From Streptomyces sp. CG4 (GTDB lineage: Bacteria; Actinomycetota; Actinomycetes; Streptomycetales; Streptomycetaceae), in assembly GCF_041080655.1 (NCBI RefSeq), contig NZ_CP163525.1, positions 186,001 to 250,000 of the forward strand: a stretch of 64,000 bases of DNA. Direction: 5' to 3'. Both the position numbers and the translations under genes were made by a program. The number at the start of each line of letters is the position of its first letter. The stretch's first letter is position 1. This document shows positions 8,314 through 16,977 of this stretch, in pieces. A model generated the notes under the pieces. That model made no database searches and had not been told where the DNA came from. It worked only from the letters and a program-made list of their open reading frames with translations.

Positions 8314-9189
8314 ATGACGACGAATGACCCGCGGCCCGAGGTATTGCGATACACCGCCTTCTCCAGCACCCCCGACGGTGGCAACCCCGCCGGCGTCGTT
8401 CTGGATGCCACCGCCCTGAGCGACAGCGACATGCTCGCTATCGCCGCCGACCTCGGATATTCGGAATCCGCGTTCCTCACCACGCCCCCGGAGGGCCTCG
8501 GCGGCCAGGAGGGGCGGGCGTACAGCATCCGCTACTTCAGCCCCAAGGCCGAAGTGCCGTTCTGCGGGCACGCCACCATCGCGACCGCCGTCGCGCTCGC
8601 CGAGCGGATAGGCCCCGGCGAGCTGCTGTTCGCGACGCGCGCCGGCACCGTGCCGGTGGAAGTGGCCGAGGAGGGCGGAACCCTCAGCGCCACACTCACC
8701 AGTGTCGAGCCGCACATCGAGAAGATCGCCGACGCCGACCTCACGGAGGCGCTCGTCGCGCTCGGCTGGCCGACCGCCGATCTCGACCCGGCCTTCCCGC
8801 CCCATGTCGCGTTCGCAGGTGCCCGCCATCTCGTTCTCGGGGCGGCGACACGCGCACGCCTCGCAGATCTCGCATACGACTTCGTGCGCCTCGAAGCCCT
8901 GATGCACCGCTTGGAGCTGATCACGGTCCAGTTGGTGTGGCGGGAGTCGGCCACCGTCTTCCATGTCCGTAACCCGTTCCCCGTCGGCGGCGTCGTCGAG
9001 GACCCGGCAACCGGCGCTGCGGCCGCCGCGTTCGGTGCGTACGCCCGTGAGCTCGGCCTGGTCCCAGAGGACGCCGTCCTCACCCTGCATCAGGGCGAGG
9101 ACCTGGGCCGCCCTGGCGAACTCACGGTGACCCTGCGTTCGGGTGACCCGCGCGTCCGTGTCAGCGGCACGGGAACTCGCATGAGCTGA
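8314..9189 (+). CDS. PhzF-family isomerase
   Basis: A 291-residue member of the PhzF/diaminopimelate-epimerase fold, named for the phenazine enzyme that isomerises trans-2,3-dihydro-3-hydroxyanthranilate. Most relatives have unknown substrates. Visible landmarks are RYTAFSSTPDGGNPAGVV at the N-terminus, GYSESAFL with the catalytic Glu, FSPKAEVPFCGHATIATA, and in the second half-domain VEDPATGAAAAAFGAY. The length is normal and the frame unbroken. There is no clear ribosome site before ATG 8314. No phenazine genes are nearby, so a general metabolic role is likelier than phenazine synthesis. Confidence 0.9.
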   Translation: MTTNDPRPEVLRYTAFSSTPDGGNPAGVVLDATALSDSDMLAIAADLGYSESAFLTTPPEGLGGQEGRAYSIRYFSPKAEVPFCGHATIATAVALAERIGPGELLFATRAGTVPVEVAEEGGTLSATLTSVEPHIEKIADADLTEALVALGWPTADLDPAFPPHVAFAGARHLVLGAATRARLADLAYDFVRLEALMHRLELITVQLVWRESATVFHVRNPFPVGGVVEDPATGAAAAAFGAYARELGLVPEDAVLTLHQGEDLGRPGELTVTLRSGDPRVRVSGTGTRMS

Positions 9190-9261
9190 AGCGCCAGCCA
9201 TGACGCCAGGGCAGGCACAGGTCTCCCCAGTCGTCACGGAACATCCCAACTCCACGAACCC

Positions 9262-9289
9262 AGGCCCGGGCTTCTTCTACCCGGGTCCT
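9262..9289. terminator. Possible terminator after PhzF gene
   Basis: GC-rich arms AGGCCCGGG and CCCGGGTCCT flank a nine-base loop about 75 bases after the PhzF stop. There is no T run, which is common in high-GC actinomycetes. Confidence 0.4.
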
Positions 9290-9431
9290 CCATCACGCCC
9301 GTCCGCGCAAGCTCCTACCGACTTCGGGTCGTCAGGGACGTCTCTCTGCAAGTCCCTGACGATCTCGGGATGTTGGTTGTATCCCGTGGTGTAACACGAA
9401 CGCTGAGCTGACCTCGTACTCGGCTCAAGCC

Positions 9432-9989
9432 CTACGACAGCTCGGCTTTCGCGCCCTGCAAGCCTTTCGGGCCGTTCTTGGCCTCAAAGGAGACCTCATT
9501 GCCGCTGCTGTTCCCGTGGCCGTTGCTGCTGCTGTTGCCGCTGCCGCACCCGCAGCCGTGACCGTGACCGTGACCGCTGCCTTCGCCGCAGCCGCTGTCG
9601 TTGCCGTAACTGTTCCCATGGCTGTTGCCGCAGCCGCAGCCGCTACCGTTGCCACTGCCGTTACCGTTGCCGTTGCCCTTGCTATCGCCACAGCCACAGC
9701 CGTTGCCGCTGCCATTACCCTTGCCGTTGCCGTTGCCGTTGCCGTTGCTATCGTCGCAGCCACAGCCGTTGCTGTCGCCACAGTCACAGCCGCTGCCGTT
9801 GCCGTTGCCCTTGTCGTTGCTATCGCCACAGCCGTTGCCGTTGCCGGCGGGGTTGGTGACGTCGGGGCGGACGCCCTCGACGGCAACGCCAGTAGCGGGG
9901 CCCGTCTGTGCCTGGGCCGGAGCGGCGAGCACGAAGGCCCCGAGGGTGAGCACCATACTTGCGGTGGTACAGACCATGTAGCGGCGCAT
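9432..9989 (-). CDS. Secreted Gly/Asn/Cys-rich repeat protein
   Basis: An 185-residue protein with a clear Sec signal peptide (MRRYMVCTTASMVLTLGAFV then a cut after APAQA). A short linker follows, then about 120 residues of low-complexity sequence built from GN, GNGSGN, CGCGDSN and CGCGN units, ending KNGPKGLQGAKAELS. Cys occurs mostly as single residues or C-x-C pairs, so the exported chain could be heavily disulfide-linked or bind metal. I do not recognise a named family; it is not a chaplin by motif. Start at 9989 is chosen because the signal peptide begins there and GGAAG lies about eight bases upstream. Repeat number may vary between strains. Confidence 0.7.
   Translation of the reverse strand: MRRYMVCTTASMVLTLGAFVLAAPAQAQTGPATGVAVEGVRPDVTNPAGNGNGCGDSNDKGNGNGSGCDCGDSNGCGCDDSNGNGNGNGKGNGSGNGCGCGDSKGNGNGNGSGNGSGCGCGNSHGNSYGNDSGCGEGSGHGHGHGCGCGSGNSSSNGHGNSSGNEVSFEAKNGPKGLQGAKAELS
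9500..9850. repeat. GTTGCC-type hexamer-rich tandem tract
   Basis: The coding part of the Gly/Asn/Cys protein consists of imperfect repeats of GTTGCC/GTTGCT with CCGCAGCCGCAG-like and ATCGCCACAG spacers (plus-strand view). It is a simple-sequence tract prone to slippage and to assembly collapse. Confidence 0.75.
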
Positions 9990-10634
9990 GCAGTTCACTT
10001 CCGACTCCTGACTGTCAGCGAGTGGGACATAAGTACTGAGTGGGGCATAAGTGACGCTAGGGGTACTTCGCCCGCGACGTCCTCCTGAACGAGACCATTC
10101 GTGTGCACTGGCCCGACACGTGCACGGGTCCGGCACGAAAGAACCCCGCCGGCGGCAGGATGTTGAGTGACACTCAAGATGAGCATGGGTTTGCCGTTCA
10201 AGCGACGAACACGGCGTAGCCTGGACAGAGACCGGCCCACCGGCGGTCACCGGGTCAGCTCCTGGACGGACAAGCGGGGCTCGTGGTGGGACCCCGCCCC
10301 GTGAGGGGATCGGGCTCGCCCGCTGACCAGAGAGGCTCCCACCACAACCGTCGTGCTGCTGACAAAGGAATCAACACGCTCTCACAGGATGAGAGCCCAG
10401 ATCTGAGAGCGGCAGCAATGCCGCAGCATGGTCACCTGGTCGGTCGAATCGCAGCGCTGGCACCAGCCCGAGCCGCCAGCGCTGCGATGCCCAGGCCGGA
10501 GGCCAAAAGACGATGAACTCAGATCCCGTCGCGCAGGCCGTCGAACTCCTCGTCGCAGTCGTTCTTACCGGGAGCGCGATCAGACTTCGTTCCAGGTCGG
10601 TCTCCTCACTCGTCTGGGTCCGTGCGCCACGGCA
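9990..10634. other. Intergenic stretch, no confident gene
   Basis: About 640 bases between two leftward genes. It must hold the promoter of the Gly/Asn/Cys protein. A short forward reading at 10513 (MNSDPVAQAVELLVAVV) looks like the beginning of a protein but becomes Ser/Arg-rich after about 25 codons and may be a truncated gene. Nothing else is supported. Confidence 0.4.
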
Positions 10635-11015
10635 TCACAGGCGCGTCTCCAGCAGCACCCATACACGCTTGCCCCAGGGGCGGGTGCCGCCGAGGATGTC
10701 GTAGCCACAGCGCAGGGCGTAGGCGTTGACCAGGAGGAGCCCCCGGCCGTCGGTCTCGTCCGGGGCCGGGGTGCGCAGCGCGGGCAAACGGCGCGGGACA
10801 CGAGCAACGAAGGCGACGTACACGCGGCCGGCGTCGGGCCGGTCGATGATGATCCGCAGGGCGGGCCCTGCCATGTGCCGCACGGCGTTCGCCACGAGTT
10901 CGGCGACGACGACTTCGGCCGCGTCGAGGTCGACACGGCGCCGGCCCCATGCGGCCAACGCCACCCGGACCAGGCGCCGGGCCTCTTCGCCGCTCTGGGG
11001 AGCGCGCTCGTGCAC
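10635..11015 (-). CDS. SpoIIAB/RsbW-like ATP-binding protein
   Basis: A 126-residue HATPase_c_2 domain protein of the small anti-sigma/anti-anti-sigma kinase type, very numerous in Streptomyces. The N-box is EVVVAELVANAVRHM and the G2-type loop is ETDGRGLLLVNAYALRCGYD. The GHKL lid between them is short, as usual. GTG 11015 is the only start in this frame after an in-frame stop about 75 bases upstream. There is no ribosome site, and the coding pattern (GDPWAAQPRSHGHPGYDL) continues up to that stop, so the N-terminus may be shortened. No sigma factor or SpoIIAA partner is adjacent. Confidence 0.75.
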   Translation of the reverse strand: MHERAPQSGEEARRLVRVALAAWGRRRVDLDAAEVVVAELVANAVRHMAGPALRIIIDRPDAGRVYVAFVARVPRRLPALRTPAPDETDGRGLLLVNAYALRCGYDILGGTRPWGKRVWVLLETRL

Positions 11016-11281
11016 GAGGTCGTAGCCGGGATGGCCGTGGCTGCGGGGTTGTGCAGCCCACGGGTCACCGCCTGCCCCCCGTCCACGCTACCGGCATGCC
11101 GGTCGTCTCCCGCGCTGAACTGCTGGTACAAGGTCAGCAGAGCGCGGCAGTGCGTCGCCGGGTCCACAGCTGGAGACGTCCGTCCGCCGTGGCAACGCCC
11201 CCGGCGGCGCACAGGGTACGGCGGGTACAAACGATGACGAGCACGGCGGTCTACTGCTGCAGGAGTCGAGCAGAGCCGCAC

Positions 11282-11479
11282 TCACATGCCGAAATGGCTT
11301 TCGACCTGCCGTGCGATCGACCGCACCGCCGTGCTGAGCCCCAGCTGACTCTCTCTCAGGTCCTCTGAGACGACGAGCCCGGATTGACCCAGGTACTCGG
11401 TGATCTCAGGGAGCACCAAGCCCGCGGGGGACTCCTCCTCCTTCGGCGATGGGACGCCCCTCCCCATCGTCCTCTTCAT
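11282..11479 (-). CDS. Hypothetical small protein
   Basis: A 65-residue reading (MKRTMGRGVPSPKEEE ... RSIARQVESHFGM) with G or C at most third codon positions, which supports real coding. The same frame stays open upstream for about 35 further plausible codons, so the start is uncertain. It lies between an ATPase gene and an IS110 remnant and could be the 3' end of a larger disrupted gene. I recognise no family. Confidence 0.35.
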   Translation of the reverse strand: MKRTMGRGVPSPKEEESPAGLVLPEITEYLGQSGLVVSEDLRESQLGLSTAVRSIARQVESHFGM

Positions 11480-11603
11480 CGTCCCACCCGCCGCTTGGCT
11501 CCCATCCGGTGTCCATGACGCCTGGCCATGGCTGCGCCAGCCGGTACTGAGCTCGCTCGCCAGATCAGTTGCTGACTCGCCAACTGATTCCTCATGTCGT
11601 CCG

Positions 11604-11860
11604 TCAAGTTGCGAGGGCGGCGGGCGGTGTGGGCTCGTAGCATCGGCCGTCACGTAGGAGGGCCCACAGGACATCGACGCGGCGACGAGCGAGAGCGAGC
11701 ACGGCCTGGCCGTGGCTCTTTCCTTCGGCACGCTTGAGGTCGCAGAACGGGCGGGATTCCGTGCAGTGCGGGATGCTGACCGTCGCGAAGGTGTAGAAGA
11801 CGCGTTGAATTCGCCGACTGCAGCGCTTGGGGCGGCGGAGGTTGCCGCTGATCTTGCCGG
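11604..11860 (-). pseudogene. IS110-family transposase C-terminal fragment
   Basis: The reverse strand encodes SGKISGNLRRPKRCSRRIQR, then VFYTFATVSIPHCTESRPF and KSHGQAVLALARRRVDVLWA. These are the Transposase_20 C-terminal block of IS110 elements (usual form 'RISGNLxRPxRYxRxLQRVFY...ALARRRVxVLWALLRD'). It ends at a natural stop at 11604. The DEDD catalytic half is absent. Confidence 0.65.
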
Positions 11861-12144
11861 AATCGCGAGGCACCGGCGCGCTGCCCACACGGCACTACCC
11901 CAGCCACCACCCGACGACCGCCACCAGGACCACGAGCAGCACCGCCGCAACGGCGCTCCGAGCCGGCGGACCGGGCCAAGCCTCGGGCACGGCGGTGCGG
12001 AAGCACGGCCGCGCACCCCCTGCCTCACAACCTCACGGACCACCGAGTCCAGCTGCGGAATGCTCTGTGAGCCCCGCACATCTCACAGCGCACGCGGGCG
12101 ACGGCTCCTGACATGGCCGCCGTGCCGTTCCCGGCGTGGCGTCG

Positions 12145-12490
12145 TTGAGCGGCACGTGACGACGATCGTGCTCGCCACCGCGGTGCTGATGGACGCGGCG
12201 CTCCTTGCCTAGTACGAGGCCGGGCAGTGGATGCCGGAGCGAGCCGGACGAGAGCTCGCCGAAGTCCTCGCCCATGGCCAGGGGACCGGGGCGTTCTTCC
12301 ACGCCTCGCTGTGCGACGTGCCACCGGACGCACGGCCCGGCCGACTATGCACGGCCGGGCCGACTCATCGACGTGCTCGCCCGGCCACTGAGGTCCTGGA
12401 CCATGCCGACGTCGACGAAGGTCTCGTGCGCCAGCTGCGGGCTGACCGACACGATCACGCCGGACATCTGATCTGCCGCACCCGACGCGG
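12145..12490 (+). pseudogene. Degraded PIN-like reading
   Basis: The series VTTIVLATAVLMDAALLA, a stop, then MPERAGRELAEVLAHGQGTG and later TEVLDHADVDEGLVRQLRA looks like one decayed protein with an in-frame stop and frame changes. The hydrophobic start with VLMDA recalls the first strand of PIN/VapC nucleases ('VLDASVLID'), though the expected Asp is replaced. The assignment is weak. The truncated PIN gene that follows may be a neighbour from the same former locus. Confidence 0.3.
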
Positions 12491-12541
12491 GCCGGTGAAT
12501 AGCCGTACCCAGCCGCTTCGGCAGGGACCTACGCACCCGTC

Positions 12542-12760
12542 ATGTACGGCAGCGCGTTCCGCCGCCCGCGCCTGTTGGCCGGCGGATTCCGGATCGGGGT
12601 CTTCGACACATCGGTGCTCACCCAGGAGATCACCGCCACGCTGAAGCGAGGCCGGCCGTCCTCGATCCTGGACGGGATGCGGTACGGAACGCTGCGCGGC
12701 TTCCTGCCGCACTGCGTGTGGGCGGAGGCCCCTCGCGTGCTTGCCGACTTGCCTAGCAGG
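12542..12760 (+). pseudogene. PIN-domain protein, N-terminal fragment
   Basis: ATG 12542 opens MYGSAFRRPRLLAGGFRIGV followed by FDTSVLTQEI, LKRGRPSSILDGMRYGTLRG and LPHCVWAEAPRVLADL. The first acidic residue of the PIN active site (FDTSVL) and the following helices are clear. Similarity ends near 12755, where the reading enters sequence antisense to the duplicated peptide gene, so the C-terminal acidic residues needed for RNase activity are lost. It was probably cut by the rearrangement that placed the repeat copy here. Confidence 0.55.
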
Positions 12761-12772
12761 AGAGACTCCGAA

Positions 12773-12964
12773 TTAGCCGACAGCGTCTGTCACGCAGATA
12801 GGGAGGCTGAGGATGTACCCCGGAACACAGAGATCGCTGTCTGCCGGAGGTGTCGGCCTGGTCGCGACGGGAGTGTGTGCCCCAGGGGCTGCGGCGGCGA
12901 CACCTCCTGCGAGGACCCCGGCGGTGATGAGCCCAGTGAGGGTAATGGCGAGGGGCCTGAGCAT
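12773..12964 (-). CDS. Small secreted Cys-pair peptide, copy A
   Basis: A 63-residue precursor. A Sec signal peptide (MLRPLAITLTGLITAGVLAG then VAAAAP) is followed by a roughly 35-residue Pro/Ala/Thr-rich segment and the tail LCVPGYILSLPICVTDAVG, with two Cys separated by ten residues. Start 12964 has GGAGGA seven bases upstream. A second copy lies at 18745-18924, together with about 150 bases of shared upstream DNA, so gene and promoter were duplicated. I recognise no family. Two Cys and a conserved C-PGY-LP-C core suggest a disulfide-closed extracellular peptide. Confidence 0.65.
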   Translation of the reverse strand: MLRPLAITLTGLITAGVLAGGVAAAAPGAHTPVATRPTPPADSDLCVPGYILSLPICVTDAVG

Positions 12965-13119
12965 GTGCGTCCTCCATCTGTGGTCGGGAATGATTCGACC
13001 GTAGACACGCCGCCGCCACATCGGTGGCATTTGCTGGTGGACTGTCCGGGTGGTGATGGATGACCTGTGTGTTGCCATTCAGCCGTCCGTCCATCGACGC
13101 CCCCGAAGGACAGAGTCGG
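12795..13119. repeat. Long direct repeat, copy A
   Basis: About 325 bases, roughly 85 percent alike by eye to 18765-19084 in the same orientation. The repeat includes the whole small peptide gene, its ribosome site and its upstream region to the segment CCATCGACGCCCCC. The copies flank 5.7 kb holding an ISL3 end, a serine hydrolase, an IS701 relic and a broken peptidase. Confidence 0.7.
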
Positions 13120-13147
13120 TCTCGATGGCCTTATCGAGCAGTAGTGG

Positions 13148-13590
13148 GTTCTGGCACAGATCTTGGGGAGCGGTCGCGGAGCGTTACTGAAGCAGGGGCA
13201 TCTTGCGGAGTAGTTCGAATCCGGCATGCCCATAGAACTGCCTCTTGATCTTCTTGATGCGGTTCACGGCGCCTCCGGTGCCGCCGGAGTTCCATTCGGG
13301 CGAGTCCGGCCGTCACGGCGTCGATGTCTCGTAGCAGATGGAGGGCGAAGGCAGTGAGGCCGGGTAGTTGGCTGGCGTCGATAGCGTCGATCCAGGTGGG
13401 GAGCATGGTGCTGCAGCGGCCGGCGAGAATCGACCCGACAGGCCCAAGAAGATCGCCGACTTGAACTCGGAGGCGTTCGGGGCGCCGGTCGTGCCGTTTT
13501 GCTACGTCGGCCAGACGACGGGGCCCGGACAGTGAGGGGACGTGCCACAGCTGTGTACCGGGCCGGCGGACATGACGGAAACAGTGAGCT
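13148..13590 (-). pseudogene. ISL3-family transposase 3' end with terminal repeat
   Basis: Reverse-strand readings give SILAGRCSTMLPTWIDAIDA, LPGLTAFALHLLRDIDAV and, after a one-base frame change near 13290, GGAVNRIKKIKRQFYGHAGF and ELLRKMPLLQ. This is the C-terminal end of ISL3 transposases (HDE core lost). The stop is TAA at 13184-13186. Just beyond it, TCTGGCACAGATCTTGG and GAGCGGTCGCGGA (13148-13190) form a terminal inverted repeat that recurs at both ends of the element at 56170-56557. Confidence 0.65.
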
Positions 13591-13632
13591 TCTTTGGAGT
13601 GTGACCGCTGGGCGGTCAATATCGACAGGACA

Positions 13633-14844
13633 CTAGGCGGCGGGCGTCATGACCGCCGCCAGCAGCCGGTTCGACAGGGGGGTCGGGGCGGCGAAGTCCT
13701 GGCCGAGGTTGGATACCGAGTACACAGCGCGGATGGACAGGTCGCGGGTGGCGAACATGCCATTGGCGTAGCCGTCGTCGTGGCCGGTCTTGCCCCAGAG
13801 CACGGCGCCGTTCGGCAGCCGCGTAGACATCAGGCCGGCGCCGAAGCAGGCCACCTTGTTGCAGGAGGTGCCGCCGACGAACTGGACGAGCTTGCCCTCG
13901 TTGTCCTTGGGCAGGGCGAACAGCTCGTTCTGCTCCGTGGCCGACAGCAGACGGCCCTTGAACAGCGCGCTCAGGAAGTGGTCGAGGTCGGCCGGAGTAG
14001 AGATCATGTTGGATGGGTCACCGCCCTGCTCGCTGGTGTCCACCGCCCTCCCCTGACTGTCGGTCATGTAGCCGTGCAGGTAGGGGTGGGGCATTTTGGG
14101 GTCGTCCTCGGGCACCGAGGTCTGGTCGAGGTGCAGTGGCTCCAGGATGCGGTTGGTGACCTCCTCCTTGAAGGAGTTGCCGGTGATCTGCTCGATGAGC
14201 TTGGCCGCGATCCGAAAGCCGAGGGAGTTGTACTCCTGCTTGGTGCCGGGGGCGAAATGCGGGCCGGGCCACGGGCGGTCGGCGGGGCGCAGGGTGCCCT
14301 GGATGATCTCGTCGAGGGTCCGGTAGGTGTATCGGTTGGCGATCGTCTCGTCGACGCTCTCGGCGGGCTTGCCCTCGTCCACGTTCGGCAGGCCGCTGGT
14401 GTAGTTGACCAGCTCGCGGATGGTGATCGGGGCGAAGGTGTCCGGGAGCAGGCCCGGCATGTAGTACTGGACGGTCTGGTCGAGATCGATCCGTCCCTCG
14501 GCCGCGAGCTGGAGGATGACGGTGGTCTCGAAGACCTTGGAGATGCTGCCGGCGTGGAAGTGCGCGTTCTCCGGGATCTTGCGGCCGGTCTGACTGTCCA
14601 CGGTGGAGCCTCTCCACAACTGGCCCGGCTCGCCGACCCGGACAATCGCACCGGCGGCGCCGTCGGAGGGCCGGGTCTGGATGGCTGCCTCCAGGGCAGC
14701 CGGGTTCAACGCGGGAAAGGCCGTAGTGGCGCTGGAGTTTGGGCCACTCGCGGCGAAGGCCTGGGCTCCCGATCCGACGGTGAGGCCGGCGAGGGAGGCG
14801 CAAGCCAGGGCGAGGGTGGCGGCACGACAGGCGAGCGGCTTCAT
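13633..14844 (-). CDS. Secreted serine hydrolase (class C beta-lactamase/DD-peptidase fold)
   Basis: A 403-residue exported protein with a signal peptide (MKPLACRAATLALACASLAG ... AQAFAAS) and a Beta-lactamase (PF00144) domain. The catalytic tetrad is visible: SxxK in AGSISKVFE, the Tyr motif in KQEYNSLGFR, and KTG in LWGKTGHDDG near the C-terminus. Such proteins act outside the cell as D-alanyl-D-alanine carboxypeptidases, esterases or peptidases; true resistance to beta-lactams is rare in this group. Start 14844 has CGGAG upstream. It is intact and stands alone between mobile-element remnants. Confidence 0.9.
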   Translation of the reverse strand: MKPLACRAATLALACASLAGLTVGSGAQAFAASGPNSSATTAFPALNPAALEAAIQTRPSDGAAGAIVRVGEPGQLWRGSTVDSQTGRKIPENAHFHAGSISKVFETTVILQLAAEGRIDLDQTVQYYMPGLLPDTFAPITIRELVNYTSGLPNVDEGKPAESVDETIANRYTYRTLDEIIQGTLRPADRPWPGPHFAPGTKQEYNSLGFRIAAKLIEQITGNSFKEEVTNRILEPLHLDQTSVPEDDPKMPHPYLHGYMTDSQGRAVDTSEQGGDPSNMISTPADLDHFLSALFKGRLLSATEQNELFALPKDNEGKLVQFVGGTSCNKVACFGAGLMSTRLPNGAVLWGKTGHDDGYANGMFATRDLSIRAVYSVSNLGQDFAAPTPLSNRLLAAVMTPAA

Positions 14845-15069
14845 GGTGACACTCCGTGAGATTGGCTCTGTTGAGCGGTCCTTGCGACGTGATCAATCCT
14901 GCTCAACCGGCTGAGCGCCGTGTATCGGGATCAACCCTGAGCCGTCCCTGAGCCGTCCCCCACGTCGCCTCGGGGCTCGCCACCGACCCGGCGTCGTGAT
15001 CGCCAGGGCAGTCCCTAGTAGTGCCTGGTCAGGTTCGTTGGCCCGTGGCGGGTCCGTTTGATCGGGTGT

Positions 15070-16430
15070 GTCGTTGAGCGGGCGTTCTGGGTGGGGAGTT
15101 GGCCGCGGTCCGGTGTGATCTGGAGGACTTCGCGGCAGAGATGTTCGAGCCGTTCGCGCGGGCGGATCAACGCAGGTGGGGCGCGGTCTACCTGCGGGGC
15201 CTGCTGAACGGGCGGTGCAAGTCAGTGGAACCGATGGCCGCGTGGGTGGGGACGGACGGCAACCGATAGGCCCTGGGCCGCAGGCCCTGGGCCACTGCGT
15301 CACCTCCAGCCCCTGGGAAGCGGCGCATGTGCGGGCGCGTCTCGCCTGGCGGATGCAGTGGGTAATCAAGCCACTGCGCTGATCGTCGATGGCACCGGCT
15401 TCCTGAAGGACGGGGAATGTGCCTCGGCCTGCGTTGGCCAGGCAGTACACCGGCACCGCGGGCAAGGTCACCAACTGCCAGGCCTGAATCTCGCTGCACC
15501 TGGCCTACGACGGCGCCGCGGCGGCCGTCGACTGGCGGCTGTTTGTGCCCGAGATCTGGGACCCTCGCCTCGCCGAAGGCCGATGTGGCCAAGGTGGCCC
15601 ACCGCACCAAGTGCGGCATCCCCGAAGAGGTCGGGCATGTGGAGGAGTGACAGCTGGCCTGGGCCTGATCGACGAGACGAGGTCGTGGGTATCGATGTCC
15701 CGCTCGTCGTCGCCGACGGCGGCTACGGTGATGCGGCAGCCTCCCGGCTGGGTCGGGAAGAACGCCAGCTGGGCTGCGTGGTGGGGGATCTCCACCGCGA
15801 CCACCGCCCAGCCGGAAGCGGCACGGCCGCCCACCCCGCCTCACGGTGGTCGCGGTCCACGGCCTCAGCCCGCCTACCCCGAGTCGGCTCAGACGGTGAA
15901 GAAGCTGGTCATCGAGGCTGGCAAGCGGGCCGCGAAGCCGGTGCGGTGGCGGGAAGGCTCCCGCCTGGGCAGCGGCCGCAGCGGCATCAAGGGCATGTAC
16001 TCGCGGTTCGCGGCCCTGCGCCTGCGGCCCACCGGACGCGAAATCCGCAAGAACACAGCCGGACCGGAGCTGCCCGTGCGCTGGCTGCTGGCCGAATGGC
16101 CCACCACCGAGCCCGAACCCGTCCAGTTCTGGCTGTCCAACCTCCCCGCCGACACGGCGCTGGCCACCCTCGTGCGCACCGCGGCACTGCGCTGGCGCAT
16201 CGAGCACGACTACCGCGAGACGAAACAGGCCCTGGGCCTGGCCCACTTCGGAGACCGGACCTTCAGAGGCTGGCACCACCACGTCACCCTCGCCTCCGTC
16301 GCGCACGCCTTCTGCACCTTCCAGCGCATCACCGGTCCCCCAAAGAGACGGCGCTGGCCTGAGCCTCTACCGGGTCGCCCGCGAAATTCAGTTACTCCTC
16401 GCCCTCTGGACCGGCGCCTGCTCACCACCT
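15070..16430 (+). pseudogene. IS701-family transposase, multiply frameshifted
   Basis: Nearly the whole IS701 transposase can be followed in several frames: EPFARADQRRWGAVYLRGLL, an in-frame stop after EPMAAWVGTDGNR, the first catalytic block ALIVDGTGFLKDGE, SSPTAATVMRQPP in place of VVADGGYGD, and then an open C-terminal half with KNTAGPELPVRWLLAEWP, RWRIEHDYRETKQALGLAHF and GWHHHVTLASVAHAFCTFQR. The Glu of the DDE triad (IEHDYRE) is present, but at least four frame changes make it inactive. Ends of the element were not identified. Confidence 0.75.
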
Positions 16431-16433
16431 TGG

Positions 16434-16790
16434 TCAGGCGGCAAAGGCGAGGTAGTTGGCGATGGTCATGCCGGAGAAGGTGCGGAGCTGGCGAGGTTTG
16501 AGGCAGGTGAAGGCCGCGTGCATGGGGATGCCGGCGCCGAGCGCGTACGGCGTCGTCCGCGGGACAAGCAGCGCCGGGCGGCAGTGCGATCTTCGCTGTG
16601 ATGGCGGTGACCGCGACCAGGCCCCAAAGGCGCACGCCCCGGTCGGTGAGGTTGCCCGCATGGCGGCGGATCCGCTCGCCCTCGTCGACCACATCCTCGA
16701 CAGCCAGGGGATCCAGGCCCGAAAACACCGTATCCACCGACTTCGCACAGGTCACAGGACCGCAGGGGTTGCTTCTTTTCATGGCCGGCG
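16434..16790 (-). pseudogene. Remnant with ISL3-like N-terminus
   Basis: The reverse strand encodes VDTVFSGLDPLAVEDVVDEG and ERI, which resembles the opening of ISL3 transposases ('LFPGLDxLxVEDV'). It is followed by a different reading (HAAFTCLKPRQLRTFSGMT and IANYLAFAA) that ends at 16434. The two parts do not form a known protein together, so this is a junction of remnants. The assignment is tentative. Confidence 0.3.
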
Positions 16791-16977
16791 GCCTTGGCGA
16801 TCGGACGCAACTGGACCGGCGTCACGTCACCCAGCCGAGCCCCGGCTCGGACAGCTGTGCCCGTGGTGGGGCTGGCACCACCACGAAGTTGGGCGACAGC
16901 AGGATCGACCGCGGACCGCCGAGGCCTGAACATCGCATCAGACGCCGCGCAACCGAGCGCAGCCGCCGGGAGGTTCA

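Noticed and set aside
9500..9850. Possible CRISPR array
   Set aside because: Repeats are contiguous hexamers with no unique spacers and no cas genes; it is coding low-complexity DNA.
9516..10088. Forward Ala/Val-rich open frame across the repeat tract
   Set aside because: Antisense of the Gly/Asn/Cys protein; simple repeats keep all frames open. The reverse frame has a proper signal peptide and start.
13594..14859. Forward 421-codon open frame
   Set aside because: Exact antisense of the serine hydrolase, whose catalytic motifs and signal peptide fix the reverse strand as coding.
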